From the NCBI RefSeq assembly GCF_963576545.1, contig NC_083654.1:17444199-17508198 (forward strand): a stretch of 64,000 nucleotides of DNA. The letters are read 5' to 3'. A model generated the notes under the pieces. That model saw only the letters and a program-made list of their open reading frames with translations, searched no databases and was not told where the DNA came from. The stretch comes from Limanda limanda (Eukaryota > Chordata > Actinopteri > Pleuronectiformes > Pleuronectidae). Both the position numbers and the translations under genes were made by a program. Of the stretch, positions 37,701 through 52,429 are shown piece after piece. Numbering within the stretch: the stretch's first letter is position 1; each line of letters begins with the position of its first letter.

Positions 37701-40700
37701 AAAGGTCACAGTGATGTTTTTAGCTTGAAACTACCCTGGTAAACGTTTTCTTTGAGGCTAGACAGAATGAAACACCTAACTTTTTTAAACACGTCCTTCA
37801 GAGACCTCAACCTCGGATTAGACACACATTCAAAAATACGTTCAGTCACTTTGTTGTGGATAAAATCTAATTTGGACCATTTATTCTGCAAGTTTATTAT
37901 TTCAGTAACTGAAAGTACTTGAAGCATCATCTATTCTGAGCTTGTGCGCTTTGTTTAAATATTAAATCTCAGTGTAAAACACACATTCGAGGGATCAGAG
38001 GTTCCTCACAGTTTACGTTACAACCTCCCATTGAACCTCTTTCCCTGCTGAACCACAGTGGAACCATCTCCCTCCTCTGTTTCCTCTAACCCTCCATAAC
38101 CAAATCCATCCCCTGTTGGTCCTCCATCCATCCTCTCCTTACCTTTCCCAATCCCTCCAGTCGCCTCTCATCTGTCTTTAAATCCATCCCAATCCTCATC
38201 TGGCTGCTCGTCCTCCATTTCTCCTTCTCGCAACCCCCCCTCCCCTCCTCCCCTCCTCTCTCTCTCTCTTCCCTGTGTCTCTCCTCCTCGTCAAACAGCC
38301 ATTGGGGAGTTTTTACATAGTGTTGAGCAGAGTTTAGTAGGCCAAAGACGACGGCGCGCCAGATTCGGAGCAGTGTGTTGAGCAACCATCCCCCCTTGAA
38401 GGAATATCAGCATTACTCAACACAAAAAATCCCTGTTTCCGTCTGCCTCCTCGGGCCTAAGCTCCCAAACTGCAAAGCTGCTGTCACTGGCAGACGGCTG
38501 TGGAGAGGATTGCTTTACTCGGGGTCAATGCAGAAACAACTCTGCATCTCCTGCCTCCGATTATCCACCTGAATATATGTCAAACTAAGAAAGACGAGTG
38601 GGAAAAAAATGAGTTTTCACATCAAAGAGGAAGCTCCAATCTACAGTTATTTGTCTGGTTCCCCTTGTCCGTCAATCTATTTTAGTTTGCACTTTCAAAG
38701 ACGGTGCTTTTAGTGGGTCTGTGGGTTTGGCCCGATGGCATGAGCGCTGAGTGAGGGACTCTTCAGACTCGCTCCTCTGAGTGATTTGAAGGGAAGGAGA
38801 CTCGGCCTCTTCTGGGCAGAGCATCCCCGGCTGTCAATCCCCTGACTTACTGGAAACCAAACGGGGGGGAATGAACTATGCTTCCCAGCTCTCACACGCA
38901 GGGTTCAATCAGTGCGGGTGTGGAGCTGGATCCAGAAGTGAAACCAACTGCGTGATAAATAAAGTGAGCACTGTTCGAGGCTGCCAGCTCGGGCGAGAGA
39001 CGTGAGAAATAAGGGGGGAGGAGGAGGAAGGAGAGAGAGAGATGAGAGGTAACAGTGGCAGAAAGATATATAGGGGTTGCAGACGTCTGCCAAAAGAGAG
39101 GAGGTGCAGTGTTGGAGTTGTCCGGACCTTGGTAGTGTGATTTATTCATGAGATAAGTCACCGTGGCTGTGGAACAGGTGAGTGTAACGGTGTAATGTTT
39201 CCCTCTCGCCTCAGTGACTCTGGCTGCTGGGCTCTGGTCGGGCTGCTGGAGGAGTTTAATGCATGCAACACTTGGACACGGAGCAGGATCACAGCCAGTG
39301 TAGATAAACACGGGCCATCTGGGTTCAAGCAGGTTAGAACAAACTCGACAGTGATGCTATCGGGTTCGTCTGTATCTTCAAAGGTAGCTGAAGTCCTTCT
39401 CTTTTTTTTTCTCTTTCCACTTCACGGGAGGTTGACGAGAAGAAAGTCAAGGTCTGCAATCTATTGATGTGCTTTTTCAGTCTGGTTTCAACGGGTAAAG
39501 AACGAGTGTCTCTTGTGATTTCCACGCGTCCACTATCTATTCACAAAGCTTTTCAGCATCCACTGTTCATTTCGGGAGAAGTTGTGCAATTTTCTGTTCC
39601 AATATGCTTTGATGAGTCAAACAGGATGCTAATGGTTCCTCCCACTGATTATTGCTCAAGCGCTACTTTATTAGGAAGTACTGTATTTCCTTCCTCTTCA
39701 TGATGTCACCCTCGAGTCTGATGCTCAAACTCTTTCAAACGGATTTAAAAACAGTGACTGGTCCATAGAGCCTTTTAGCTGGAGGCATTACCAGGGAATT
39801 TGGTGGAAGGACATGTATTGATTATGTAAAAACCAATTCAATTTACATACAGGATACAGGGTTTTTTTACCACATGTCCTTCAGCATTTTCATTGATTTC
39901 TCAGATGATGATTCATGGACTAGGGATGTTTAGGGGACAGATCCACATAAAGCATGGACATGGTGAATTTAAAGGTGGTTTCATAAGGACACTGTTCGGC
40001 CTTTGCAGAGGTTTGTCCTCTCCTCAGTGACATTCTTGTTTCAAATGCAAATCTCGCCTGATGAAAATGATCCCACATGTGTTTTCTTCACTAGCAAAAG
40101 ACTCCTCTCCTTCAGAGAAAAAAGTACAATGAGCTTCTACATTCTGTTTCCAGCCTCACATTATATTTTCAAAAGCCAGGGCAAATTGTGAGGAGACATC
40201 AAAGATGACAATCAGCGGTGGTCTGGCCTATTGTGCTGGCTAAAAGCTTTCTAAACTATTTATTTACCCTCCATTGGAGACTTTTCACCAGATGATAGCA
40301 GCGCACTGTTATTGTTGTGGTGTGTGGCCCTTCCATTCTCTGGCTGAATGTGCCGGGCCGGGCTCCGAGAGAACGGCGCTCGCTCAATTGTACCGTCACA
40401 CAGATTACCACATGAACAGGAAACTCCTTGGCTCGGTCGTCTGCCAGCAGCGGACCACCTCTCAAATACCAAGACAGGAGAGTCATTGTGGGGCTGAATA
40501 TGAAGGGGTCCGGCCGCAGCCGTGGACGGAGCATTAGCATCACAATGAGCCTCACGCAGGGTTTTTTTAAATTAATTTCGGAGGCTTACCACACACGGAA
40601 AACTGTCCCCGAGCCAGGGCGGCATTCCTTCACTTTATGGTTGAGAAAGACAAAAAAGAGCTCGAAACGCATGATTAATTCGATGCAGTCTGATAATAAA

Positions 40701-42723
40701 CACCACGACCATCCCATCAGATCAGATCATCGTCAAACGGCTCATCGATCTATTAATCTGTGCGAGTCTCCAAAGTGGAACTATAGTAAACTGTGGAGGG
40801 CTGACGCAATTAAAGTCAACACTAAGGAAAGCAGGCCGAGCGACAGACGGTCAACAGACACGTTTGATGTTTGGTTTGCGGTGAAGGTTACAGCTGGACG
40901 GCAGGTGGAGAGAGGACAGATAATGAGGCTGAGTCACAGTTTGGACGAGTAAACAACTCACGTCAGAAGGTGGAGGAAACGGTGCAGCGAGGAGTGGGTG
41001 GCGGCTTCAGGTCGAGTCTCGACCCCCCGGCTTCGTTCAACATTTATCTATTATAAACTTGACTCCTGATTGTGGATTCGGAAGCGGAAAAGAAAAACAA
41101 AAAATAGACAATGCGGACGCACGTAGAAGAGATAAAGAGCTGATAAAAACTTTGAGAGTCTGAATCTGTAAACTTCAGCACAAGGAGACTATTTTTACTT
41201 CCCACAACTAATTTTAGACGATGGATTTAGCCAAAACTTTGATAACTGACAACAGCTTTACTTGCTGGCAGACGACAGCGTCTTATTTAACTTTCTGTCC
41301 TTTCGGAAAACTGCAGACAGTTTAATATCTTTGAGTTCCCCTAGGACCAGGCTGTCTGCATCCTGCTGCATCACATCCACATCTCTTACAGGACAAACAG
41401 GCTTTCCTTATAAAGGATCACAGTTCTCTTCTTCTGTCAATTTCTACTGTTAAAGTAAAATAAATAAATAAATACACATCTTTTCTTCATTTTCATCTAG
41501 AAAAATCAATGTTTTCTGCATATTCATGTTTTTTTAATAATTTATATAATCTAGACTTGTTTTGAGTTGATACAAAAATATTGTCAATGTGATGCTGAAT
41601 AATTAACGCCGCAAATCTGTTGTTTATTCGTGAGCTGTCGTATTGTTGTCCTGCTGCCACGACTGAGTCCAAACAAGCATCTTACATGCACGCAGCTTGT
41701 TGCATATTTGCTCCGAATGTGGAAATTGCTGCTTTCTCAAAACCCAAAGGGAGGAATAAAACATTGGAGGGGGGAAAAAGGAGAAGAGACAAGAAAAGGA
41801 AGACAGTAAACGACATCATCTTTTTTCCATATCTGTGTTCAAGCTTGAGCTCAGTATTAAAAGTCGTGGAATACGAGTTTGTTGGTTTGGTTTTCAGACG
41901 GGGGGGTGCACTGATAAACGAGCAAAGCCCTATTTCGGCCCACTGGTTTTTTTCCAGCAACGAGGGAGCGACAGAGCAGAAAACACTGGATCTAATGTCA
42001 GCTAAAGGGCACTTAGGCTATTCCGGTGACAAACGCCACCACGGCTAATGTATATTACCGAACGGAGATTGAACCGGCCATTTCTGCGTACGAGCAAGCC
42101 GGCGAGCAGGCAGTCGGGATCTCTATTTAAAGACATGTGAGGGAGCAGCGTTCGCTCCTCGCCTCGTTTCCCTGCAGCAAAACAATAAATAACTAAATCA
42201 CAACACACTTAAAAGCCCCGTTGTGCCACAATATCCACATATATCCTTCTCTCCACAGTCCCACTCCTCTCCTAACTGCTCTAAATTATTTCAATTCTGC
42301 GAGAGAGAGAGAGAGAGAGAAATAAAAAAATCATTCACATAAAACAATCAGTCTTGGTCTCGCTGCTTTTTCTCTGCAACAGACTTATGTGACAATCCGG
42401 CGACATTAAACAGCCCACTGGTGAAAAGAGAGAGCGCGGAGAAGGAAGAACAAAATAATAACAAAAGGATGCATCCAATTATTCACGCACAATGATGGCT
42501 GTGTTATCCGGTGAGGCAGCGGCTGCCGCACAAAGCAGATCCCCGGCGCTGGCTAATACATCTTGAGTACTGACAATCGCCAGGAGTCACATTTGATGGG
42601 CACCTAATTTCGCAGCACTGCTGTCACTCCTCACGAGTTATGGCCCATTGGCAGCATCTCAAAGTCTTACAGTATTTATGACGAGTTGATGGTCCTGGGG
42701 ACATTAACTCGTGGCCCCAACAC

Positions 42724-42730
42724 CACACAC

Positions 42731-42788
<58 letters not shown>
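42724..42788. repeat. (AC)n microsatellite
   Basis: About 65 bases of AC with one G interruption. Confidence 0.96.
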
Positions 42789-42791
<3 letters not shown>

Positions 42792-45700
42792 TATATCGTT
42801 TAAGGCGAGGACCTACTATATAGACATGAGCTCAAGGTTCATAGCACCTCATTGCCTTAGCTACTACCAGGCAATAAATTCTACAGCAGGAATGAATTGG
42901 TTGACCTTGAGGGGAGCCAGTGTTACACGTTGTAATCTAACAGCGTGCTTTAATCCTGTGTGTCTGTCTTACACCTTTTTTTTTCTCCCTCACAAATGCA
43001 TGTTTAGGAAAGAAAATCACTGTCTGCAATTTATCCAATTTGTAGATTGCAAATAATTAAAATCACCTTCAAAATACGGGCAGGCGTAATACTCTCAGCA
43101 TCGTATTTCTCTCTCTCTCTCTCTCTCACTGAGTAAGAATTGACTTGCCTCTCTTTGGTTTCAGGTTAAAAGGCCCCTCCTGAAATCCAAGAAGCACCTT
43201 GAAGCACAGAGTCTAAGCGTGCGAGAGCAAACAGTGTGAGGCGCTGGAGCCCGGCTGCCTTTCTACATGCTACGAGACTGCGGCCGCATATATTCACCCT
43301 TCAATCCCACCGCCGGCTCCTTTTCCTGCTCCTTACCAGAGCAGGAGAGTCACTGGGCCCCGAGGTAAGAAGGGACACCTCGAGTGTGTGTGTGTGTGTG
43401 TGTTTGTGTGTGTGTGCGTGCGTCGATGATGATGCCGCCACTGCATAATGCAATGACGTCTGTTCGGCAGTCAGAAATCACTGCCCGTGGGCTTTAGAGA
43501 ATACGTTTTGCACTGTATGTATTATGCAAATGTGTTATACATATATTCACCGGTGCAACATGGAGTTTGCATCAGATGCTTCATAAAAGAGAAACTGAGT
43601 AACAGGTGTCCTCGTCCTTGACCAGTTCCTGCACCGAGGAAATTATTCTTTCAAAACTATTTGCTTGCACTGGGAGTTTTGGTTGATGATTATTTTGAGT
43701 TTAAAACACTTATGAATCAATGTGATGAAGAGTTGTAATGTTTCGGACATTTAATTTGATGGAATTAAATCTATTATATTCAACCAACCACCCGACTTAA
43801 GGGCTCAGAATAAAATCACACACTAACAGACACACACACATCTGAAACTTTTATGTCACTTCTGTCTGCTCTCTACACCTCCTTGTTTTTTGCTAATTAA
43901 AGCAATTACCCCTTAACCACCCTCATTTCCATTCGTTTCTCTCCACCATTTATTTTGAATCCTCAAGCCCTCGCAGAACAAGCTTCTACTCTCAGTGGAA
44001 ATATACTGAAGACGCTCAGCAGGTCGCTGATGTCTGATTGTAATCTCCAACGCTCTTTGCCCCGAGATCCAAACTAGATTTCCACACTGAATTTCATTGT
44101 GCTCGTGCTAAAATATCCTGAATGCATCTGATTTTTAACGTATCAGTCAAACATATCCCACTGCCAATCATTCAACAAGTTAAATCTGTTCTATTCATCT
44201 CTGATTACGCCTTTCAATTTTTCTCATGAACAAAACATCTCATAACGAGCCCCTCTGTTCTTTCTGATGACTTTTTATTCATCCTAACAATTCTCCAGAG
44301 TTTCTCTGAAGAGCTTCAGGTTGAATTTGCTTTAAAAACCTCACGATAGATAAATGTCCAGCATCAGGCAGAGCAAGCTGTGGTCTCCCAGTGCTGGAGC
44401 AGCATGCAACACGGGTTTGTTTCTCATCTATGAAGACAGCATGTGACCACGTGCTGCAGATTTTTTCCGCCTTCCAAGAAACGTGTCTGTAATTTGGTGC
44501 TTTTCTGCAGAGAATACTCACAGGAAAACACTGTGGACCCTTCAAATGAGGGCAAGTTAGCTTTTAGCTCAATAATGCATATTGAGATTTGTTTGTTTAA
44601 CCTTCTTGTCAATTATCTCAACTGAAGCATTGGGTGTTACCTACTCTCATAAAAACTACTCGTGTGTCTACTCACTCTATTAGCCTTTCCCACACGATAA
44701 AACATTACAGAGTTTAATCACCCAAACAACATGTTTTGTTTAGTTAAAATCTGACAGTCGCCTAATTGGTTGTAAAATTATTCCAGCAGGAGAAACACTA
44801 GAGAGTCTTTTATTGCGCTCCCCTGTATTTATGTGAATTGTTGGGCCGATTGCAATTAGTGTCACTTATTTGTATTTATGTAAGTTGAGCCAGCGAACGC
44901 AGCTTATACCCAAATCAGAGAGACTCTGTGGGAACGTGTGTGTAAGCAAGAGTGTAGTAATGATCATTATTATTTATGAATGTGTGTACTGATACTGAGA
45001 GCCATGATTATGTTGGTCACTATAGCTCTAATACAACATTTCACACAGTTTCCTCTCCACTGAGGCTCGAGTAAAGAGGTATTCACGGGAAACAGCTGAA
45101 AAGTGGGAGACAGGAAGTAGAAGTGACGGTGAGAAAGACAGAAGGAAGGAGGAGAGTAGAAGAGAGAGACCTTCCACTGATGCTTTCCACCTTGAGAGTC
45201 TGCTGACGATCCACTCTCCAGCGGTTTCGGGAGAGTCTGCTGCCCTCCGTCCCTCCTTGGCTTTGGCTTTTATCGAATTACAGCGGCACAGTCTCACCCT
45301 GGGCCGGCTCTGAAGCGGCACTCGGGCATCTCAGCGTGAGGCGGGGGGGCCGGTGCGTTCCAGACAATTACCACCGGAGGGGACGTGGCGGGAAAAAAAG
45401 CCTCAAACGGAGAGGAAACAAACAGGTGTGGAGAAGCGCTTCTTTGGATGACTCATTAAACAACTGGGCTATCGTGTCCTGTGTGATTTCAGCTTTAACG
45501 CTTTAACAATGTCACTTGTCTGTAGCCATCGATTGCTTCCCCCCCCCCGGCTTGTACTTGGAAGAAGAATAATCGTGATCCTAAACCGCAAGATGAGGGT
45601 GGGAAATATAAAGATGATAAAATCAACCCTCTTCAAAAGGTGCTAAATCTAAAATGGTAATTTAAATATAATGAGGTGTTATTGATTTAATTGTAATTCA

Positions 45701-46216
45701 GGGATTCAGAGTAGCACATTTTCCTATTGATTAACGACAGACTTTATGTTGTGACTAAACAAATGAGCCTCTGCTGCTCGTGAGCCGAAAAGAAACCTCC
45801 TAAGCCGGGTCATCACGGGTGGAAACAGACCAGGCTTTATTAGAGGAATGATGGACACTCTGGAGGAGGCAGCTGAGGGGTGGGGTGGGGGGGGGGGGCA
45901 AAGTTATCAAACCGGACCGCTAAAACATGCATCGTATCCCAGCCAGGAGATTGGATTCCAACTGCAGGTTCAGGGCAGCGCCACCGAGGTCACTCCACAA
46001 TCTGCCCGGGTCAGAGCCGAGGCAGCGCTACAAGCTGGTTTGACGTTCTCCATTAACTCAGCTGCTCTGAGCCGCAACACAAACCTGAGCCGCTAAACAC
46101 AACGAGGGGGATAAGACACAAACGAGAAAATAAAGGGGAAACGCACACAAACAGTCACACAGAAAATCTTGTTTGATAAATGGTGAGAGGAGAGAAATAA
46201 AACATTAGAATAAACA

Positions 46217-46606
46217 CAGGGGCGGATCTAGGATTTTTCTAGATCAGGGGCCATTAAGGGGCCACAATTTACACAGAGGCAGAGGAGCCATTTACATCAA
46301 TTTACAATTACTGATTGAATAAGATGCTCATTTAAGTCATTCCTTCTTTCAATTGGCTCTGTAGCTTTGAGCAAATCCAGAAATCATTAAGTATAATTTA
46401 TAAAATTGTTCCTTGTGTTCAAAAAAGCTTAGAAAATTTAAATTCTTAACAAAATGTCATATTTATTGGTATTATTCCTAGTATAGTTTGGAAGTGCCTT
46501 TTTTTTTTTTTTTAAAGAGAACTGACAGGACAAGGGTACATCTAGGGCCAATCAGATTCTAGTTGGGACTAGTGCCCCCCCTGGGCCACCCCTGGATTTG
46601 CCCCTG
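46217..46606. mobile_element. hAT-like MITE (390 bp)
   Basis: The left end CAGGGGCGGATCTAGG matches, inverted, the right end CCTGGATTTGCCCCTG with three mismatches. CAGGGG termini are typical of hAT derivatives. The flanking 8-mers (AATAAACA and ACTATATG) do not match, so no target duplication survives or the ends are slightly misplaced. The interior is AT-rich with no ORF. Confidence 0.65.
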
Positions 46607-48559
46607 ACTATATGGGGTTGCACCAAAATCTTCAGAATACGTTTTCTAAAACAAAAATTAACGTCCTGAACACAGTGCGATTGAATGACTTTCAACAATG
46701 AAACCAAAGCTGTTGGACTGAATTTAACATAATAAGCCCAACATACTTCATGTTAGAATCATCTGCACTGCTTAAAGAGGCTCTTACTGAAAGTGAATGT
46801 ACCGTACGCACATGTACATGCGACGCGAGCTAACATCTGCTGTTTTCCCTCACATTCTGTGGTTGACCTTCATTTTTAGCCTGCTTTAAACATCTATATG
46901 TAGGCACCGGATCCGATGGTGAAAGCCTCCAGCGTTTCTGTTTGGAAACACGATCGCAGAGGAGCTTGTTAGCCACACGCTGCGCCCCGGCTAACGTACA
47001 CACACAGAGCATATAGAGGCCGCTAGCCACCACAAGCCACAGCTTTATTTATAAAACTTCACCCCACCTCAAATGACTTGTGGAAGTGAGTTCCTGGAGG
47101 AAGGTTACTCGAGGTAGTTGAGACGCTGGAAACGTTACGGCCCCCAGAGAAGTTTCATGCTTACAAGCAGGAAAATAAAGGCAGACACGAGCAAGCAGGT
47201 CGGGTATTGACTTGTTCTGCTTTGTGACTTGTGGGAAACAGAAAAAAATAGTGAATGTTAAATACTGGTGGCTGTGTTAACATTCCACTACAGAGTTGAA
47301 ATGTCATTAGAGGTGTTTAGGTGTTAGAAAGACGGGTGAATTCTCACGTCAGTACGGGTGAAGCCGTCTGTCTGTGATTCATTTCACCACCAGAAGTGAC
47401 AGGAGGAACGGTCACACTATAAAAACTACAATAAGCACAATAAAAAGTAATATTGTGCAAATAACTGCAAAACACATTTACCTTATGCCTCGGAGCTACT
47501 CATTTTGCAGTTTATCGCAAAACCATACGACCTGCACTTATTATACAATTACTCAAATTACATTTTATTCCTCTCTAAAAACCCAAACACTCCATCTCCA
47601 CGATGGGACCGCACAGAAACAACATATTTTGCGAGCGCTGCGATGTAGATTTGCGGCGGCGGCAACAATGATCCCGTCTGTCGGAGGCATCATGGGGGCC
47701 GTCGACGAGCGCCAGCAAAAACAACAAACCACGCCAGGGCAATTATGCGTGTCCATTTGAACATAATATGGGGAGAACATGAGATGCGTGAGAGCCGGGG
47801 TTGACTGTTGTGTCGTGTGGGGGTGGGAGGCTGGTGTGTGTTTGTGTGTGTGTGTGGAATGCGTGTGTGGATTGGACTGATTGAATGCAGGTGTCCATGT
47901 TGCTCGTTGTGTGACAACAGAACAGGAGCCGGGATCTAAAGAACACATGTTTCGGGTCGTTTCGGGACCGGCGCTCTGACTTGACAGCATTGTTTGGGTT
48001 TGGGGGGGGGGGGGGTATTTCAAAGAGCTGCTCGGGGATAAAACACAAGTCTCTGGGGTTTACAGTTGCAACACATTTTTCCATTTTCAGATTACAATCG
48101 CTCATAGCCATCAAGTTTGAGGGATTGCAGAATGGATTGTTTCTCACACCAGACAACGGGCGAACGGCACCACAAACAATTTGCACCATTTCCAGACTCG
48201 CCAGTAAATCACAACGCTGCGGCGAAGTTCAAAATAAGTTTTTTAGGTTATTTCTCGATCTGCTTTGGACTTGTTCAACTTTCTTTTTTAAAATAAGATT
48301 GAAATAAAACCTTTTGGAATATGTTTCTTTATCGAGACAAAGTGCTGCTGTAGAATAAAAACCACCCAAAAGTTTTATTTACCAGAGGAACCGGTGCTGA
48401 GATCTGACGAGATTGGAAAAATTGCTACGTGGAAGTCGGACGTGGCAAGAAACACAAGCTGCCAGATGATGAGATTAAGTGTATATCAAAAACCTTATTA
48501 AAAAGGTGAACAAAATTCGTGCAATTTGTGCAATTTAATTTATTTTATTATTTAATTTA

Positions 48560-48768
48560 ATTATTTAATTGTATTGTTTAGTTGTTCTACTACTTACTAT
48601 TTATTTGCTTATTTACTGTTTACTTTTCTTTTTTTTTGCTCATTGTTGTTTTTGTTTCTTACTATGTTGTTTTGCTCTTTCTTTTGCTCCTGTGCCTGTG
48701 CTGCTGCTGTAAAACCCTCAAATTTCCCCACTGTGGGACTATTAAAGGATTCTGATTCTGATTCTGAA
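48560..48768 (+). mobile_element. LINE 3' end with (ATTCTG)n tail
   Basis: The right end is AAATTTCCCCACTGTGGGAC, then TATTAAAGG and repeated ATTCTG to 48768. The CCCACTGTGGG hairpin followed by a tandem tail is the 3' end of a common fish LINE class. The 5' boundary is approximate and the upstream T-rich stretch may belong to it. Confidence 0.65.
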
Positions 48769-48854
48769 GATAATGTAAAAATATTGACTGTAATAAGTTT
48801 GGCTGATCTCAAGGTTTGTTTGAAATTTGTTTGGATGTTTCCATGATCCCACAT

Positions 48855-49370
48855 CTCGACCACGAAGATGGACGACATGACGGCATGCCTCCTCTATGTT
48901 AGCGGATGGGACACGGACCAAACAAAAAAGTCAAAGTACACATCAAAAGAAGGTTTCTGTCATTTTCAGTTATTCTTCTCACATTGATAATTGGTCTTTT
49001 ATTTTATCATTAATTGTTTGATGCTATAAAAATAGGGAGAAATCTTCGATTGACAGCTGAGCACTTTGATTACTTCAAGATTCAAGATTTTTTATTGTCA
49101 AATGAACAGAGATAACATGAAGTAGTCACTGTCAATGAAATGCTTGGGTCACACACTCTCTTTAAGCAATGCTCAGTCATTTCAACCCAAAAAAATAAAA
49201 TAAAAATAGAAATAGTATAAAATAGAATAAAAAAGAATAAAATACTTCTTCTGACTCTGGGTCTAAATGACATAATCGCAGAAAGCGTTTGTATCAGAGA
49301 TATTTTTGCTTCATTTCACGATTGTCGGAGGAAGTGGAGACACATTGTCCATCTTTATAAACTGTCTATG
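48855..49370. mobile_element. MITE of the 2523 family, interrupted by a LINE tail
   Basis: It shares GCCTCCTCTATGTTAGCGGA and GATTGACAGCTGAG with the copy at 2523-2979. It ends AAGTGGAGACACATTGTCCA followed by TCTTTATAAACTGTCTATG, the right inverted end. The left end is damaged: only AAGATGGACGAC remains, and about 50 bases present in the other copy are missing. A minus-strand LINE tail sits inside at about 49073-49270. Confidence 0.65.
49073..49270 (-). mobile_element. LINE 3' end, minus strand, nested in a MITE
   Basis: Read on the minus strand it ends TTGACAATAAAAAATCTTGA followed by ATCTTGAA, a LINE polyadenylation region with a short tandem tail. It includes a long A/T-rich part (49188-49245). 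The MITE sequence before it breaks off near TTTGATTAC and similarity resumes near GCTTCATTTCACG, so this insertion is younger than the MITE. The right boundary is approximate. Confidence 0.6.
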
Positions 49371-50956
49371 ATCTCAACATCATAGACTGAGTGCAGCTAC
49401 TGAGGAGAATGATGCCGGAACTGAGCTGTGGCATTACGCCATGAGTTGTAATAAAGCAGGTTGTTCTTTCAGTGTCTGCACGGTCATTTAGAAGAGCTTT
49501 ATTATCGTAAAGGGCTCATAAAGAGGCATCCTGCCGTTCCTGGGATGCACGAGTCCCGCGGTTTGCTTGCTCAGTGATACGAGGTTTTAATCTGAGCTGC
49601 AGAGTGGAGCGATGGAGGCTGGCAGGCCGGGCCAGGCAGTCAGGGTGACCTCATGCGTTTGGCACAGGGGAAGCCGATCAGGTTTCCCTCTGTGCAGATT
49701 CCAGCTCGCTCACTCCACACCAGCCCCAGGACCCAGCCCCCTGAGGCATGTGTGTATGTGTGTGTGTTGGAGTGCTGAAGTAGATAATTGCATGTCTCTG
49801 TCTGTGTGTGTGCGTGTGTGTGTGTGTGTGTTTGTGTGAATGTGATAGAGAGGTAGAGATAAATTATAAGAGATAAATTATTCAGATCAGCTCTGGTTGA
49901 GAGGGAGGGAGATTGAGAGGCTGCAGGAGGGGAAGCTGTGTGTCATTCCCCTCCAGTGAACTCAGTGAACTCCAAAGGGCTCCCACCCTTCCTCACATAC
50001 AACCCCCCCGCCCGCCTCCGCCGCCACTACCCGGCCTCCTTCCTCAACGATAAACGTCCTGCTCTCCTTCCTCTCAGGCTCATGCATGCTCATGATAATG
50101 TGGGTCAGTGAGTTTGAGGTTCAAAATGTGTGTGAACTTTCTCTCACATGCTGAATATGGAAGGAAACACAAACACTTACTCACTAAGTGTTGATGATAT
50201 CTAGTAGCAAAAAATGCAAAGATAATAAAATGATAAAACATCCTTTGCAACACAAAAAGTTAAAAGATTAGGTTAACAGATTATAATTAAAGTCCATTAT
50301 TGACATCCATATTAGTAGTTTGTACAATTATTTATTCGAGTTAAAAGATATGGAAATGTCTTCAAATTGCTTTGGATATTATGATTTAATAACAGCTACT
50401 TAGCTTGCATGTCAACACCACAGAGAAAACACTGTCTGCTAAATAAGAGCATGTGATAAACATGACAGTTCTGGTAAAAGAGAGTAAATTAACTTTGAGA
50501 TTGGATCACTTTGTCAAACTAAATATTTTAAGGCTAAAATCCAAAACACTGTATAACATGGACCCCAGGAAGAAGAGCTGCACTGGATCCAAAAACACAA
50601 AGTCATAATACGCCCTCGTTTCTATTAGAAATGCAAACAGAGAAGAGATAGATAATTTCATAAGGGATGAGCAAACTAAATTAATCATGGTATTGAATCC
50701 ACAGCAGCAGCCTATTGGAAGCCCACCTCACACAAGAGTTTTGATGGTTACCCTATTGTAACCAAGTGTGACCCGCTGTGAAACAAGGGGCTGCGTGAGC
50801 ACGCTATTGGCAACTATCGCTATGGTAACAATACAGCACACGCTGCCAGCAATCCTCTTAATAAAGCCTCAACAGGCTCAGAGGCTTCCCATTTCGCAAA
50901 TCACTGTGGCAACTGCCGTGCAGTCCCATCAGCGGAGAGCCGCACTACGCCAGACG

Positions 50957-51003
50957 CACACAAGCACACACAAGCACACACAAGCACACACAAGCACACA
51001 CAG
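50957..51003. repeat. Decamer repeat (ACACAAGCAC)n
   Basis: About four and a half perfect copies of a 10-bp unit; short, no spacers, not CRISPR. Confidence 0.92.
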
Positions 51004-52429
51004 GGGTTAAACAGATGCGTGGTGCTAGTTAAGGCTGCCACACATCACCGGTGAGGAGCCGAGCGTCCTCTCAAACCATCGAGTGGGGAACGATGGATCT
51101 CCGCTTGGCTGTTCGACCGATATCCACAACCAGAAACCACCAGCAGAGCATCCCGGGGCTCTACGGGACGTCCACATAACTGGGGCAGAGAATTCCTAAA
51201 CATTTGGGAGAGCGCGCGAGTGTCAACAGTTGTCTGAACGATTACATCGGGGTCTGTGGCCGGGAACGTTGTCTCGCTATTCCCAGAGTGTTTATCCAAC
51301 GTTCGCAGGCAGGGTAACGTCGGCTTAATGATTAATTGCAGGCCCAAAGTGCTGAGGACACAGAATCTGCTCTGAATGGCGCCGACTGCAGCTCCTACAA
51401 GGGTTTATTGCTTTATCGGCTGAATCCTAATGTGACCCTTTCTCCGCTCACTCGGATGGTTCCACTGGTGCCGGAGAATCCGAAAACACTCGGCCACGCG
51501 GTGCTGCGGTTAATTGTACGACACAGTTTAAGTTTTCACTTTCGAGGTACGTTTTTTACAGCACATCCCATCGATACACGGACAACATTAGGATTGTGGA
51601 AACGATTCAAGCTCAGCATGTCTTCACGGGGCTGGAGACAGATCTCTACGGGTTGGCGTAAAGTTCCCTATACAGCATGATTCCCAGCAATATGTCGGAT
51701 GAAGCCGAACATATGTCGGTTACACAAGCGTGCAGCTGTTGTTTTTGGGGGCTAGAAATAAATAATGGATACAAGTCTTCCACAGGGTACTCAAGACAGC
51801 TAATGAGAGAGAGAGAGAGAGAGAGAGCAGACAGGGAATTAGTAACTAACTGTTTTTCAAAGCCGTCTTTTTTTTTTTTTTTTCACCAACATTTTCATTA
51901 GGAGCCCAAGGACAAAGAAATACCGGAAGATGAAAACATCAGTATTCATCAAGTATAAAAGCGCTCAAACGCTAACATTTGCATTTATTCAAAACGTGTA
52001 CCTGTGATGTTTTGCATAAAGACACAAAGTAAGATTTGTCGTACTTGAATGAGTTTCCTCTCCCACAGACACAGACACACACACACACACACACACACTT
52101 CCTGTTCCACTGCTTCTGGCTGGAATGTGGGTGACCTTAATAATTCAGGGTGGAAAAGGGGAGAGAGCCTCACCGTGGACTGAACAGGTAGAAACTCTTG
52201 TTCTGCATCAAACCCTCCAATAGGTTTGTCATTTCCAGGCACTCATCTGCACCAGCTGAGTCCTCCGCCTCTCCGTGAGCGCACTGGGGACGACTGTGAG
52301 GCAACATGATTAACTATTGAAAAGGGAAAGAACCGGCATCTTGTGCGGAGACCACATATCATAATGACACTTTTTAATTCTGTTGCCAACGGCTGTTTAT
52401 GTGCTACTAATTACTGGTGAAGAATAATA

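Noticed and set aside
50957..51003. Regular decamer repeats, CRISPR-like at first sight
   Set aside because: Head-to-tail units without spacers in a vertebrate intron.
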